Shown: positions 6,492 to 15,381, numbered from the stretch's first letter. The stretch is 15,781 nucleotides of DNA from Lachnospiraceae bacterium UBA3643 (GCA_002373855.1 DFKO01000045.1:1-15781), one strand, 5' to 3'. Notes: generated by a model not told the origin, from the letters alone. Numbers and translations: made by a program.

Positions 6492-7475
6492 ATGGTAAGA
6501 GTAGGAATCGTAGGCTACGGAAATTTAGGAAGAGGCGTTGAGGCAGCAGTTGCAAACAATGAAGATATGCAGCTCGTTGCTGTATTTTCAAGACGTGATC
6601 CAAAGAGTGTAAAGATCAGGACAGAAAATGTTCCCGTTTATGCACTTGATGATGCGGTAAATCACAAGGATGAGATTGATGTAATGATCATCTGCGGAGG
6701 AAGTGCGACAGACCTTCCCGTAATGACACCTGAGATAGCAAAGAACTTTAATGTCATAGATTCATTTGACACACATGCAAACATCCCTACTCATTTTGCC
6801 AATGTAGATAAATCAGCAAAGGCAGCAGGAAAGACAGCGATGATTTCGGTAGGCTGGGATCCCGGTATGTTCTCAATCGCAAGACTTTACGGAAATGCGA
6901 TCCTCAATAATGGTAAGGACTACACATTTTGGGGCAAGGGCGTGAGCCAGGGTCACTCTGATGCCTGCAGAAGAGTTGAGGGTGTAGCTGATGCAAGACA
7001 GTATACCATCCCTGTACCCGAGGCACTCGAGAGCGTGAGAAACGGAGAGAATCCCGAGCTCACCACGAGACAGAAGCATACAAGATATGCATATGTAGTC
7101 GCAAAAGAGGGCGCTGACAAGAAAAGGATCGAGAAAGAGATCAAGGAGATGCCCAACTACTTCGCAGACTATGATACAACCGTTGAGTTTATCTCACAGG
7201 AGGAGATGGACAAAAATCATTCAAAGCTCATGCATGGCGGATCAGTATTCCGTACAGGCGTGACCGGATTAAACGGTGAGAACAAGCATGTCATTGAGTA
7301 CAACTTAAAGCTTGACTCAAATCCCGAGTTTACAGGCGCCGTACTTGTGGCATACGCAAGAGCAGTTGCCCGTATGAATAGTGAGGGCATGATAGGATGC
7401 AAGACAGTATTTGATGTAGCACCTGCATACCTTGTAAATATGAGCGGCGATGAGATCAGAGCACATCTTTTATAA
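6492..7475 (+). CDS. ddh: meso-Diaminopimelate D-dehydrogenase
   Basis: Ddh catalyses NADPH-dependent reductive amination of tetrahydrodipicolinate with free ammonia to meso-diaminopimelate, a one-step route to lysine and the peptidoglycan cross-linking residue (EC 1.4.1.16). The 327-residue length is normal. The nucleotide-binding loop GYGNLG is at residues 8-13, followed by FSRRD, which fits NADPH binding. Substrate-site stretches typical of this enzyme are all present: CGGSATDLP, DSFDTHANIP, GWDPGMFSIARLYG, WGKGVSQGHSDACRR and MHGGSVFRTG. The ATG follows AGAAAGGA by about 10 bases. It is the first gene of a four-gene unit, 21 bases ahead of asnS. Identification is by close agreement with the remembered Corynebacterium enzyme. 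Confidence 0.96.
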   Translation: MVRVGIVGYGNLGRGVEAAVANNEDMQLVAVFSRRDPKSVKIRTENVPVYALDDAVNHKDEIDVMIICGGSATDLPVMTPEIAKNFNVIDSFDTHANIPTHFANVDKSAKAAGKTAMISVGWDPGMFSIARLYGNAILNNGKDYTFWGKGVSQGHSDACRRVEGVADARQYTIPVPEALESVRNGENPELTTRQKHTRYAYVVAKEGADKKRIEKEIKEMPNYFADYDTTVEFISQEEMDKNHSKLMHGGSVFRTGVTGLNGENKHVIEYNLKLDSNPEFTGAVLVAYARAVARMNSEGMIGCKTVFDVAPAYLVNMSGDEIRAHLL

Positions 7476-7496
7476 TTACGACTGGAGTTTTTAAAA

Positions 7497-8888
7497 ATGG
7501 ATTTAGTTTCAATCAGAGAGATATTCAGAAACAGAGATAAGTATTTAGGCAAAGAGATAGAGGTAGGCGGATGGGTACGCAGCAACCGTGCCCAGAAAAA
7601 CTTTGGATTTATCGTCCTTAACGACGGTACATTCTTTGAGCCTCTTCAGATAGTATACGGTGACGGCCTCTCAAATTTTGATGCCATCGGCAAGATCAAT
7701 GTAGGAGCAGCCCTTATTGTAAAGGGTACCCTTGTACCCACACCCGAGGCAAAACAGCCTTTTGAGATCCAGGCCATTGAGGTTTTTGTGGAGGGAGATT
7801 CAACACCTGATTATCCCCTTCAGAAAAAGCGTCATACCCTTGAGTATTTAAGGACTATCACACATCTGCGTGCCAGGACAAATACATTCCAGGCAGTATT
7901 CAGGGTACGTTCGCTCTGTGCATATGCTATCCATAAATTCTTCCAGGAGAGAGATTTCGTATATGTACACACACCCCTTATCACAGGATCTGACTGTGAG
8001 GGTGCAGGTGAGATGTTCCAGGTGACCACCCTTGATCTTAATAATGTACCTAAGACAAAAGAGGGCAAGGTTGATTTTGAGCAGGACTTCTTTAACAAGC
8101 CTACAAACTTAACTGTATCAGGTCAGCTTAACGGCGAGACATACGCCATGGCATTTAAGAATATCTACACATTCGGACCTACATTCCGTGCAGAGAACTC
8201 CAATACCACAAGACATGCGGCAGAGTTCTGGATGATCGAGCCCGAGATTGCATTTGCAGACCTTAAGGATGACATGATCCTGGCAGAGAGCATGATAAAG
8301 TATATCATCAATTTTGTACTTGAGAATGCACCTGAGGAGATGGAATTCTTTAACAGCTTTATCGACAAGGGTCTCATCGAGAGACTTAAGCATGTGGCAT
8401 CATCAGACTTTGGTCATGTCACATATACAGAGGCAATCGAGATCCTTGAGAAGAATAATGACAAGTTTGATTACAAGGTATCATGGGGATGCGACCTCCA
8501 GACAGAGCATGAGAGATATCTGACAGAGGAAATCTTTAAAAAGCCTGTATTTGTAACTGATTATCCCAAGGAGATTAAGGCATTTTACATGAAGCTTAAT
8601 GAGGACAACAAGACTGTTGCCGCTATGGACTGCCTCGTACCCGGTATCGGTGAGATCATCGGCGGTTCACAGCGTGAGGATGATTACGAGAAACTCGCAA
8701 AGCGTATGGATGAGCTCGGACTTAAGAAAGAGGATTATGATTTCTATCTCGACCTGCGTAAATACGGCTCGGCAAGACATGCCGGATTTGGTCTCGGATT
8801 TGAGCGCTGCGTAATGTACCTCACAGGTATGGGCAACATCCGTGACGTGATACCGTTCCCGAGAACAGTAAATAACTGTGATTTATAA
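7497..8888 (+). CDS. asnS: Asparaginyl-tRNA synthetase
   Basis: AsnRS charges tRNA-Asn with asparagine using ATP in the cytoplasm (EC 6.1.1.22). The 463-residue length is typical for bacteria. The N-terminal OB-fold anticodon-binding domain occupies about residues 15-105 ([20 protein letters not shown]). The class II catalytic core follows, with [10 protein letters not shown] leading in, motif 2 at about 230-245 ([16 protein letters not shown]) and motif 3 at about 430-445 ([15 protein letters not shown]). The GEMFQVTT stretch is typical of AsnRS rather than AspRS. The start has TGGAG upstream and lies 21 bases after ddh. There is no room for a T-box leader, so any control by Asn-tRNA would have to act elsewhere. 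Confidence 0.97.
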   Translation: MDLVSIREIFRNRDKYLGKEIEVGGWVRSNRAQKNFGFIVLNDGTFFEPLQIVYGDGLSNFDAIGKINVGAALIVKGTLVPTPEAKQPFEIQAIEVFVEGDSTPDYPLQKKRHTLEYLRTITHLRARTNTFQAVFRVRSLCAYAIHKFFQERDFVYVHTPLITGSDCEGAGEMFQVTTLDLNNVPKTKEGKVDFEQDFFNKPTNLTVSGQLNGETYAMAFKNIYTFGPTFRAENSNTTRHAAEFWMIEPEIAFADLKDDMILAESMIKYIINFVLENAPEEMEFFNSFIDKGLIERLKHVASSDFGHVTYTEAIEILEKNNDKFDYKVSWGCDLQTEHERYLTEEIFKKPVFVTDYPKEIKAFYMKLNEDNKTVAAMDCLVPGIGEIIGGSQREDDYEKLAKRMDELGLKKEDYDFYLDLRKYGSARHAGFGLGFERCVMYLTGMGNIRDVIPFPRTVNNCDL

Positions 8889-8914
8889 TAAACAATAAAT
8901 GGAGCTTTAAGGCT

Positions 8915-9967
8915 ATGATCGAGCAGAGTATCAGCAAAGAAAAGAAAGACACAAAAGCGTGCAACATCTATATTCCCAAAGGGTACAAGAGCCCTCAGAG
9001 CATCAGGGAGACAGAGATTGCCATCAAGGAAGTAAAGGACTATTTCGAAAAGGCACTGGCAGATGCACTTAATCTGACCCGAGTTTCCGCACCTTTATTT
9101 GTAAGACCCGAGTCAGGTCTCAATGACAACTTAAACGGTGTTGAGCGTCCCGTAACATTTGACATTCTCGAGCAGGACGGCGCGGTAGTTGAGATCGTAC
9201 ATTCCCTTGCAAAATGGAAGCGAATGGCTCTTGGCAAATACGGATTCCACGAGGGAGAGGGACTCTACACGGATATGACCGCCATCAGAAGAGACGAGGT
9301 GACGGATAATGTACACTCGCTCTATGTAGACCAGTGGGACTGGGAGAAGGTCATCGCAAAATCCGACAGAAATATTGATACTCTCAGAAATACTGTCAGA
9401 CGTATTTATATGGCAATAAAGCAGACGGAATACTTCATGTGTGGCAAGTATCACTTCATGGATCCGTTCCTGCCTAACGATATCACATTTATCACAACCC
9501 AGGAGCTTGAGGACAGATGGCCCGATAAGACTCCCAAGGAGAGAGAGACACTGGCGGCCAAAGAAAACGGCGCGATATTTCTCATGCAGATAGGCGGCGA
9601 GCTTAAGTCAGGCAAGCCCCATGACGGTAGAGCGCCCGATTATGATGATTGGTCACTCAACGGAGACATCATCGTATATTATCCTGTACTCTCAAGTGCA
9701 TTTGAACTCTCATCAATGGGTATCAGAGTAGACGAGGACTCACTCATGAGCCAGCTTGAAAAGGCAGGCTGTATGGAGAGAGCAGAACTTCCCTTCCAGA
9801 AGTCAATCCTCGAAAAGAAAGTACCGTACACAATAGGTGGCGGTATCGGACAGTCGAGAATCTGTATGTTCTTTATGCAGAGAGCTCACATCGGAGAGGT
9901 TCAGTCATCAATCTGGCCCGAAGAAGTAGTGCAGAAGGCTCATGATGCGGGAATCAATTTCCTGTAA
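8915..9967 (+). CDS. asnA: Aspartate-ammonia ligase (asparagine synthetase A)
   Basis: AsnA makes asparagine from aspartate, ATP and free ammonia (EC 6.3.1.1) and has a class II synthetase-like fold. The 350-residue protein is about 20 residues longer than the E. coli enzyme, mostly at the N-terminus. Signature stretches are present: VVEIVHSLAKWKRMALG, EGEGLYTDMTAIRRDE, HSLYVDQWDWE, RAPDYDDW, AFELSSMGIRVD and TIGGGIGQSR. GGAG (8901-8904) lies 10 bases before the ATG, 26 bases after asnS. Placing the maker and the consumer of asparagine in one transcript suggests coordinated supply of Asn for translation. Like Ddh upstream, it uses ammonia directly rather than glutamine. Confidence 0.97.
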   Translation: MIEQSISKEKKDTKACNIYIPKGYKSPQSIRETEIAIKEVKDYFEKALADALNLTRVSAPLFVRPESGLNDNLNGVERPVTFDILEQDGAVVEIVHSLAKWKRMALGKYGFHEGEGLYTDMTAIRRDEVTDNVHSLYVDQWDWEKVIAKSDRNIDTLRNTVRRIYMAIKQTEYFMCGKYHFMDPFLPNDITFITTQELEDRWPDKTPKERETLAAKENGAIFLMQIGGELKSGKPHDGRAPDYDDWSLNGDIIVYYPVLSSAFELSSMGIRVDEDSLMSQLEKAGCMERAELPFQKSILEKKVPYTIGGGIGQSRICMFFMQRAHIGEVQSSIWPEEVVQKAHDAGINFL

Positions 9968-9982
9968 GTATTTGAGGTTTTT

Positions 9983-11467
9983 ATGAGAAAAATATTTAAG
10001 ATAACGGCTATTGCCATGTGCGCTGTGATATGTATGGCGTGTGGCAGGAAAGACGAGGCTCCGGCGGTGACCGAAACTGTATCCCAGGAACAGGTACCCC
10101 AGGTTACGGCCTCAGTCGACAAGTCGGTCATGACAATATTACAGACAGTCAACTCCCATGCAGGGCAGACAACCGCTCAGGCCACGGAGAGCGAGGAGCC
10201 TGTATCATCTGCACCTGAGGGCGCTGAGGTCATAGACCTCGGTAACACATCATGGTATGAGACTGAGACGACAACTCCTGTTACGGGAAGTGATGTGAGT
10301 CTTAACTCATCTGACAGACTCGATCAGCTGAGAGAACTCTATGAGAGACATAACTTCAATGAGTTTGATATACATCTCATGGCAGTCGGCGACGATCTCA
10401 TGCATACAGGCGTAACCGAGACAGGACATCAGGCAGACGGCACATACAATTATGATGCGCTCTATGCCGACATAGCTCCGTATCTCGCTATAGCAGATAT
10501 CAAGGTTATCAATCAGGAAACCATATTTGGCGGAGATGATAAGGAATTTACGAGTTATCCTACATTCAATTCACCTACGGCTATGGGCGATTCCATTGTG
10601 CGTGCCGGATTCAATGTTGTCCTTCAGGCCACCAATCATATATGCGATATGGGTATCTCCGGTATCAATTATGCATATGATTACTGGAAGACCAGTCACC
10701 CCGAGACGCTCGTCATTGGTATATACGGCGAGGACGGCAAGAGCGAGGATATTCCCATACTGGAGATAGACGGCGTGAAATTTGCCATGCTTAACTATAC
10801 TTACGGTGCCAACTGGGAATCACTCCAGAGCAACCTTGAGTATCATACAGAGATGCTGACCAGCTGGGATCCCTCATCGAGAAAGATTGATTTCAATTCG
10901 CTTAATCCCGATGTAATCGATGACATCCAGAGAGCCGAGGAGATTGCAGACGTAGTTGTAGTATTTCCTCACTGGGGTATCGAGTACCAGACTACGGAAA
11001 ATTCATATCAGGACTGGGTGGCAAAGGCTATGGTCGAGGCAGGGGCAGACCTTATCGTCGGAACCCATCCCCATGTGCCCCAGCCTGTCAAGTGGATAGA
11101 GGCCGACAACGGCAACCGGGGATTATGCTATTTCTCGCTGGGTAATTATTTATCAACCCAGTATTATCCCGATACGCTCCTTGAGGCGATGGCATGGGTA
11201 ACCTTCCATGTAGGCTATGACGGTATCGAGATAGTTGAGGAGGATACGGGCGTGCTGCCTATGGTACTCCAGTATCATACAGGACCGCTTCGCATAGACG
11301 GTGTCATTGCGGTTGAGAATTATACTGATGAGCTGGCTGCGGCTCACGGTGCGCCAAACAGAGGCGGCAGCTATTGCGGCCCCGATCATTTTAAGACCAG
11401 AAGCTCGGAAATCTTCGGTGATGAGTGGATACTCACTATTGACGAGATACTGGCTCAGGGCAATTGA
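9983..11467 (+). CDS. CapA-family lipoprotein (PGA_cap, metallophosphatase-like fold)
   Basis: This surface-anchored protein of 494 residues has a lipoprotein signal with lipobox CMAC near residue 21. A Thr/Glu/Ser-rich linker of about 105 residues follows, then a CapA/PGA_cap domain from about residue 130. Conserved stretches are MAVGDDLMH (133-141), NQETIFGG (from 177), TNH (217-219), FPHWGIEY (328-335) and GTHPHVPQP (from 360). The Asp, Asn and His residues there match the metal-binding pattern of the calcineurin-like fold. Family members are named for poly-gamma-glutamate capsule synthesis, but no capBC genes are nearby, so polyglutamate synthesis is not supported. A cell-envelope role is inferred. 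GAGG lies 5 bases before the ATG, only 15 bases after asnA, and a terminator follows. Confidence 0.87.
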   Translation: MRKIFKITAIAMCAVICMACGRKDEAPAVTETVSQEQVPQVTASVDKSVMTILQTVNSHAGQTTAQATESEEPVSSAPEGAEVIDLGNTSWYETETTTPVTGSDVSLNSSDRLDQLRELYERHNFNEFDIHLMAVGDDLMHTGVTETGHQADGTYNYDALYADIAPYLAIADIKVINQETIFGGDDKEFTSYPTFNSPTAMGDSIVRAGFNVVLQATNHICDMGISGINYAYDYWKTSHPETLVIGIYGEDGKSEDIPILEIDGVKFAMLNYTYGANWESLQSNLEYHTEMLTSWDPSSRKIDFNSLNPDVIDDIQRAEEIADVVVVFPHWGIEYQTTENSYQDWVAKAMVEAGADLIVGTHPHVPQPVKWIEADNGNRGLCYFSLGNYLSTQYYPDTLLEAMAWVTFHVGYDGIEIVEEDTGVLPMVLQYHTGPLRIDGVIAVENYTDELAAAHGAPNRGGSYCGPDHFKTRSSEIFGDEWILTIDEILAQGN

Positions 11468-11482
11468 TCATGATACAGACCT

Positions 11483-11516
11483 TCCTTCCCGGATAATACC
11501 GGGGAGGATTTTTTTT
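11483..11516 (+). terminator. Intrinsic terminator of the ddh-asnS-asnA-capA unit
   Basis: CCTTCCCGG (11484-11492) pairs with CCGGGGAGG (11499-11507) around the loop ATAATA, with one G-U pair and a closing T-A pair. Eight T follow. It lies 16 bases after the CapA-family stop codon. Confidence 0.95.
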
Positions 11517-11524
11517 GATATTAT

Positions 11525-11565
11525 AAAAGTGCAACACTTTTGTGACATATTATGTTTTAATATGT
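11525..11565. promoter_or_regulatory. Two inverted repeats upstream of the 719-residue gene
   Basis: AAAAGTG-CAA-CACTTTT (11525-11541) is a perfect 7-3-7 inverted repeat. ACATATTA-TGTTT-TAATATGT (11545-11552 with 11558-11565) is a perfect 8-5-8 inverted repeat just after it. Their centres are about 22 bp apart, close to two helical turns. A TATAAA at 11572-11577 might be the -10 box, but no good -35 fits at standard spacing, so the promoter itself is not firmly placed. These could be operators, an inference from symmetry alone. Confidence 0.45.
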
Positions 11566-11603
11566 GTAAAGTATAAAAATTGTTTTTTTTATGGAGGATA
11601 AAA

Positions 11604-13763
11604 ATGCCAAAGGGTTCAATTGTGATTTCAGATGATTTATTTGACAATAAAACAGATGTGACAGGTAGGAAGTATATCTACAATTCGAAGAATCATTTAC
11701 TGTATTGGGTTTTGTTTCAGATGACAAATCAGGCGCAAAACTGTGCCAAACTGATTTCAGAAGACAGAGCAAACGAGATTGACAATCTGATTGGGGAAAT
11801 ATTGAGTAAGGCCGACAGGAATGTTAAAGAATTGGATTATGTTGAAGAAAAAGAAAAGGGGAAGGTTGGTATCGGTTCTAACGATTTCAGTATGTCAATA
11901 AAGGATGAAAACATAGACTGGGCATGCGAAAAATTAAAGTATCTTCAGGATACATTTGAAGAAGTAGCAGACGAGATCAAGGAACCGCAAGTACAAAACC
12001 TGTATCGCGGATATGCAAAGATATGCGAGATGTCAGGCGGTAATATCGGAAAGGCGATCGAGGAAAATCAGTATCTTCAGAACCTCCTTGCAAATTCCAT
12101 CACGGGTCTTAAGATCACTGCCAACATGCCTCTTGAACAGTCGATATTGGGTCTTCAGGGCAAGCATCCCGACCAGGCAAATCTTCCGGAGGATCAGAAG
12201 GCAGATATACTGAATGATTTCATGACAATCAATACAGCCTTTGGAGGCGAACTTGAGGCTGAATATTTAAGACAGAAAAATGAAAAAAGCAACTGGGAAG
12301 ACGATGATGCAAAGCAGGAGTATATCGAAAGATTAAGATATGAGCACCGGAAAAATATAGATGCTTTTGAGCATTTGATAAAAGTCAACGATGTTGAGCA
12401 GTACGACAGATATCTTGACAATTCCCTCAATCATATGACAGAGAGATTCGAGCCGGGCGGAAGCAGAGGCGCTGCCCGTGGTGTGTCAGGGACGATCGGA
12501 TGTATGAAGGCGGAGCTTAAAGCCCTTGATAATGGATGGGGTCCGAGGGATATTGGTATCCTCGGCGTGATCGGAATGATGGAAGGCAACATTGATAAGA
12601 GTAAAAGTGCCTTAAATAACAGGATCAAGGCTGAGAACCAAAAGGAACCTGTAAATATAAATGTGATCGAAGAAAGCAACAAAAAACTCGAGCAGATAAA
12701 TAAGCTGGAGGAGTCTCTGAAAAGCCTCAGAGATAAATGCTATGGCGTGAAAAATCCCACAGCTGAGCAAAAGCTCGAGCTTGCCATAGAGATCAAAAAC
12801 TATGTTGTGGCTAATTTCGAATACTCCGGTATATTAGCGGTTTTAAATCAGCTTCCGAGATTTGAAAACACCATAAAAAATCTTAAGGATGATCTGGCAA
12901 AGGGACCTAATGCAATGGATCAGATAGCAAAAGAGAATGCAGAGTTTCAGGTTGTTGTGGATCTTCACGAGGTTATGCTGGGAGCAGTCGATAAGTATAA
13001 GGATTTTGCGAAAGATTTAAAGGATATTTCAACCTACAAGGATGAGCAGAATAGAGAAAAGGAGATAGCCGGTCTACAGGCTATCAAATTTGGAAATAAT
13101 ACAAAGAAAGCGTATGAATTCTATAATTCAATAAAGAATAATATTAAATATTTGTCAGGTGATCTGGAAAAAAATAATCTTCTGGAGATAAGCAAGCATA
13201 TAACCCACCTTTCAAGTGATATTGAAACATTCCTGCAGGTAGATATAAGTGAATTGGATGAGGATGAAAAGGAAGGGATCGCTCCGGTATTTGATAAACT
13301 GAAGGAGATTAAGGGCTACTGCGATGAAAAATCCAAAGACCTTAAATCCAAGATCAAGGACCCTGTTATGTTGAATGTCTCTGTACAGAGAAATATTGAT
13401 ATCCTCGTAAAGAGCGGAAGAAAGGATCCCCGTCTTGAGAATGATAATATTGTGAAGGAAGACGGAAAAAGCTTTATTTCGGGATTTGAGATAGTGGATG
13501 AAGAGGAGATTCGCGCATCCAAGATCGCATCGGTCGAGCAGAAGATATTCGAAAGCAAGCCGGAAAATAAGGCAAAGATAGAAGAAAATGCCAGAAAGAA
13601 TCTCGAGGAACGCAAGGCAAGAGAGAAGAGCAAGGGCAAAGTAAAGGACAGAATATCAATCAATGACCTTGAGAATGAAGAACATCCGGACAAGAAGATC
13701 GAAGTCACAAAGGCTCAGGGCAAAAAGCCGGGAGCACCTGAAAAAGGCAAGGCATTTGAATAA
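11604..13763 (+). CDS. Unrecognised 719-residue hydrophilic helical protein
   Basis: I do not recognise a family. The start is ATG 11604 with GGAGG at 11593-11597, 6 bases upstream. A frame-open TTG at 11580 has no binding site. There is no signal peptide and no membrane segment, so a cytoplasmic location is likely. The composition is rich in Lys, Glu, Asp, Ile and Asn. A probable coiled coil covers about residues 329-380, just after a short Gly-rich hydrophobic stretch (GPRDIGILGVIGMMEGN). The last 80 or so residues are a highly charged Lys/Glu tail ending KKPGAPEKGKAFE, likely disordered. No catalytic motif was seen. It is a single-gene unit flanked by inverted repeats upstream and a strong terminator downstream, convergent with the Lon-like ATPase. 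Confidence 0.85.
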   Translation: MPKGSIVISDDLFDNKTDVTGRKYIYNSKNHLLYWVLFQMTNQAQNCAKLISEDRANEIDNLIGEILSKADRNVKELDYVEEKEKGKVGIGSNDFSMSIKDENIDWACEKLKYLQDTFEEVADEIKEPQVQNLYRGYAKICEMSGGNIGKAIEENQYLQNLLANSITGLKITANMPLEQSILGLQGKHPDQANLPEDQKADILNDFMTINTAFGGELEAEYLRQKNEKSNWEDDDAKQEYIERLRYEHRKNIDAFEHLIKVNDVEQYDRYLDNSLNHMTERFEPGGSRGAARGVSGTIGCMKAELKALDNGWGPRDIGILGVIGMMEGNIDKSKSALNNRIKAENQKEPVNINVIEESNKKLEQINKLEESLKSLRDKCYGVKNPTAEQKLELAIEIKNYVVANFEYSGILAVLNQLPRFENTIKNLKDDLAKGPNAMDQIAKENAEFQVVVDLHEVMLGAVDKYKDFAKDLKDISTYKDEQNREKEIAGLQAIKFGNNTKKAYEFYNSIKNNIKYLSGDLEKNNLLEISKHITHLSSDIETFLQVDISELDEDEKEGIAPVFDKLKEIKGYCDEKSKDLKSKIKDPVMLNVSVQRNIDILVKSGRKDPRLENDNIVKEDGKSFISGFEIVDEEEIRASKIASVEQKIFESKPENKAKIEENARKNLEERKAREKSKGKVKDRISINDLENEEHPDKKIEVTKAQGKKPGAPEKGKAFE

Positions 13764-13782
13764 AAAATATTAATATACAAAG

Positions 13783-13810
13783 CGGGAGGGCAGCTGACCC
13801 TCCCGTTTTT
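13783..13810 (+). terminator. Intrinsic terminator of the 719-residue gene
   Basis: CGGGAGGG (13783-13790) pairs perfectly with CCCTCCCG (13798-13805) around the loop CAGCTGA, followed by T5. There is no good T-run in the opposite direction, so it mainly serves the plus-strand gene. Confidence 0.95.
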
Positions 13811-13813
13811 ATG

Positions 13814-13835
13814 AAAAAACAATTTATTAATTGTT
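13814..13835 (-). terminator. Weak AT-rich terminator of the Lon-like ATPase gene
   Basis: On the minus strand AACAATT and AATTGTT (13829-13835 and 13818-13824) form a 7-bp stem with loop AATA, followed by a T-run (complement of A 13814-13819). The stem overlaps the last two bases of the stop codon region. The stem is weak, and transcripts may run on into the GC-rich hairpin at 13783-13805. Confidence 0.45.
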
Positions 13836-15324
13836 AATCTATAAGCTCATGAATGCTTTTGGCGTCATAGATTATCTTTTTCACACCTTCAGCCTCTATG
13901 TGATACAGGGCATTGGCAGCAATGTGCTCTGCAACCTGTTCGACATCACGGATTCCGGATGTGCCTGAGCAAAGCTCCACTATGGTATCAAGCCCGTCAT
14001 CAGTTATCTCAATCTCATCGGCAGTCATGCTCATGCGCTTAAGTATTTTCGGAAGAGCAAATTTTGAAAAGATGATCTTCTTTTCTTCTTTTGTATAATC
14101 GGGAATCTCGATAACGGCAAAACGCGACATTATGGGAGCTGAAATCCTGCTCTTGTCATTAGCCGTGGCAATGGGATATACACCGTCAGTCGGGATCATG
14201 CACTCCATGTAATTATCGGTAAATCCGAGATTGTCAAGGAGTGTAAGGAGTACATCGGCAGGATTTCCGTTGCCCTTTCCCTCATTTGCTTTATCAAGCT
14301 CGTTTATGATAAAGACAAGCTTTGACTCGCCTGCGTGAGCAAATGCCTCCATGATGATACCGGGCTTTGCGTTTGCATATACTCTTGAGCTTCCGGTAAG
14401 CTGTTCGGGATCGTTTATGGAGCTCATATCGAGGGTAGTCCAGGGAAGCTTTAATATTCTGGCTACAGCATATGCCACCTGAGATTTACCTGTACCTGCG
14501 GGACCTACGATGAGGAGGCCGTATGCAGGGAGCGTATGGGTTCTGTTGATCTGGATGATGGTCTCGATGACACGCTGTTTTACCTTATCCATACCGTAGA
14601 GTTCTTCATCCAGTATCCTGCGAGCTTCGACGGGGTCTATGGCTTCAAAGTAATTATTCTTCCAGTTGATACCCATCATAATCGACAGGGCGCGCTGTGC
14701 ATGACGGCGTTCCTCGGGAGATACCTCGTTTGACTTGGCTACGGCCAGGTTTCTTCTCGCCCAAAGCTTTATATTATCCGGGAGTGTATTGCCTGCGCAG
14801 GATATGAAATCAGTGATGGTCTGAATACTTGTAAGCTTCATGCCGTCCCCTGTTTCTTCTTTATCATCCTCATCTATATCATCCTCACTCGGAGGATCGC
14901 ATGACAGGAGCCGCTCGATCATATACTGGAGGAAACCGTCCTCGGACGAGAGCTTCTTGCCTTCTCCGAAGGACTGCTCCCTGATCTTATATACGGCATA
15001 TCCCTCATCTGTAGGGTAACCGGAAAGCTTTACCTTGATATGATTTTCGCCAAGCCATTTAACGAGGCTTGTGAATCTTGAATCAATCTTAATGATATCG
15101 ATCCACGGACCTTTGTTTTCGCCATCATGGAATTCAAATGAAGTGCGCTTAACGGGATTGATAAACATACCGTTTGAATGATGTCTTAAAATACAATCCT
15201 TATCAGCGAGTACCATGATAGGCTTCTCTTTTGTGGGGATGCTCTCGTATGAATTGTATGTTACATATGTGCAGACAGCTTCTGCCTTGTCACCTGATTC
15301 AGACTTAAAATCAAATACGGGCAT
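13834..15324 (-). CDS. Lon-like AAA+ ATPase lacking the peptidase domain
   Basis: The start chosen is the ATG at 15324-15322, because AAGGAGT (15338-15332) lies 7 bases upstream. An in-frame ATG at 15366 lacks a binding site. The 496-residue protein has an unrecognised N-terminal region of about 150 residues and an acidic linker (DDIDEDDKEETGDG). A AAA+ module follows that resembles Lon: YGMDKVKQRVIE, Walker A GPAGTGKS (274-281), sensor 1 Asn389 in ATAND, arginine finger Arg401 and sensor 2 Arg459 in SGIRDVEQ. The Walker B reads VFIINELDK, so the usual Asp is Asn341 while catalytic Glu342 is kept. The protein ends about 37 residues after sensor 2, where Lon would continue into its Ser-Lys peptidase. 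Its role is unknown, perhaps unfolding or remodelling. Confidence 0.85.
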   Translation of the reverse strand: MPVFDFKSESGDKAEAVCTYVTYNSYESIPTKEKPIMVLADKDCILRHHSNGMFINPVKRTSFEFHDGENKGPWIDIIKIDSRFTSLVKWLGENHIKVKLSGYPTDEGYAVYKIREQSFGEGKKLSSEDGFLQYMIERLLSCDPPSEDDIDEDDKEETGDGMKLTSIQTITDFISCAGNTLPDNIKLWARRNLAVAKSNEVSPEERRHAQRALSIMMGINWKNNYFEAIDPVEARRILDEELYGMDKVKQRVIETIIQINRTHTLPAYGLLIVGPAGTGKSQVAYAVARILKLPWTTLDMSSINDPEQLTGSSRVYANAKPGIIMEAFAHAGESKLVFIINELDKANEGKGNGNPADVLLTLLDNLGFTDNYMECMIPTDGVYPIATANDKSRISAPIMSRFAVIEIPDYTKEEKKIIFSKFALPKILKRMSMTADEIEITDDGLDTIVELCSGTSGIRDVEQVAEHIAANALYHIEAEGVKKIIYDAKSIHELID

Positions 15325-15381
15325 TGATGTTACTCCTTGTTTTTTGTTAAATATATAATCACTCAAATGATAAAGGATTTA

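Noticed and set aside
7476..7496. T-box leader for asnS
   Set aside because: Only 21 bases separate ddh from asnS, and neither this gap nor the short ddh leader has a T-box sequence or specifier stem.
7217..7585. Minus-strand open frame of 122 codons across the ddh/asnS junction
   Set aside because: It lies opposite two firmly identified genes and spans their boundary, so it is a frame shadow.
13316..13708. Minus-strand open frame of 130 codons opposite the 719-residue gene
   Set aside because: The Ser/Phe/Leu-rich translation is the expected complement of Lys/Glu-rich codons on the coding strand.
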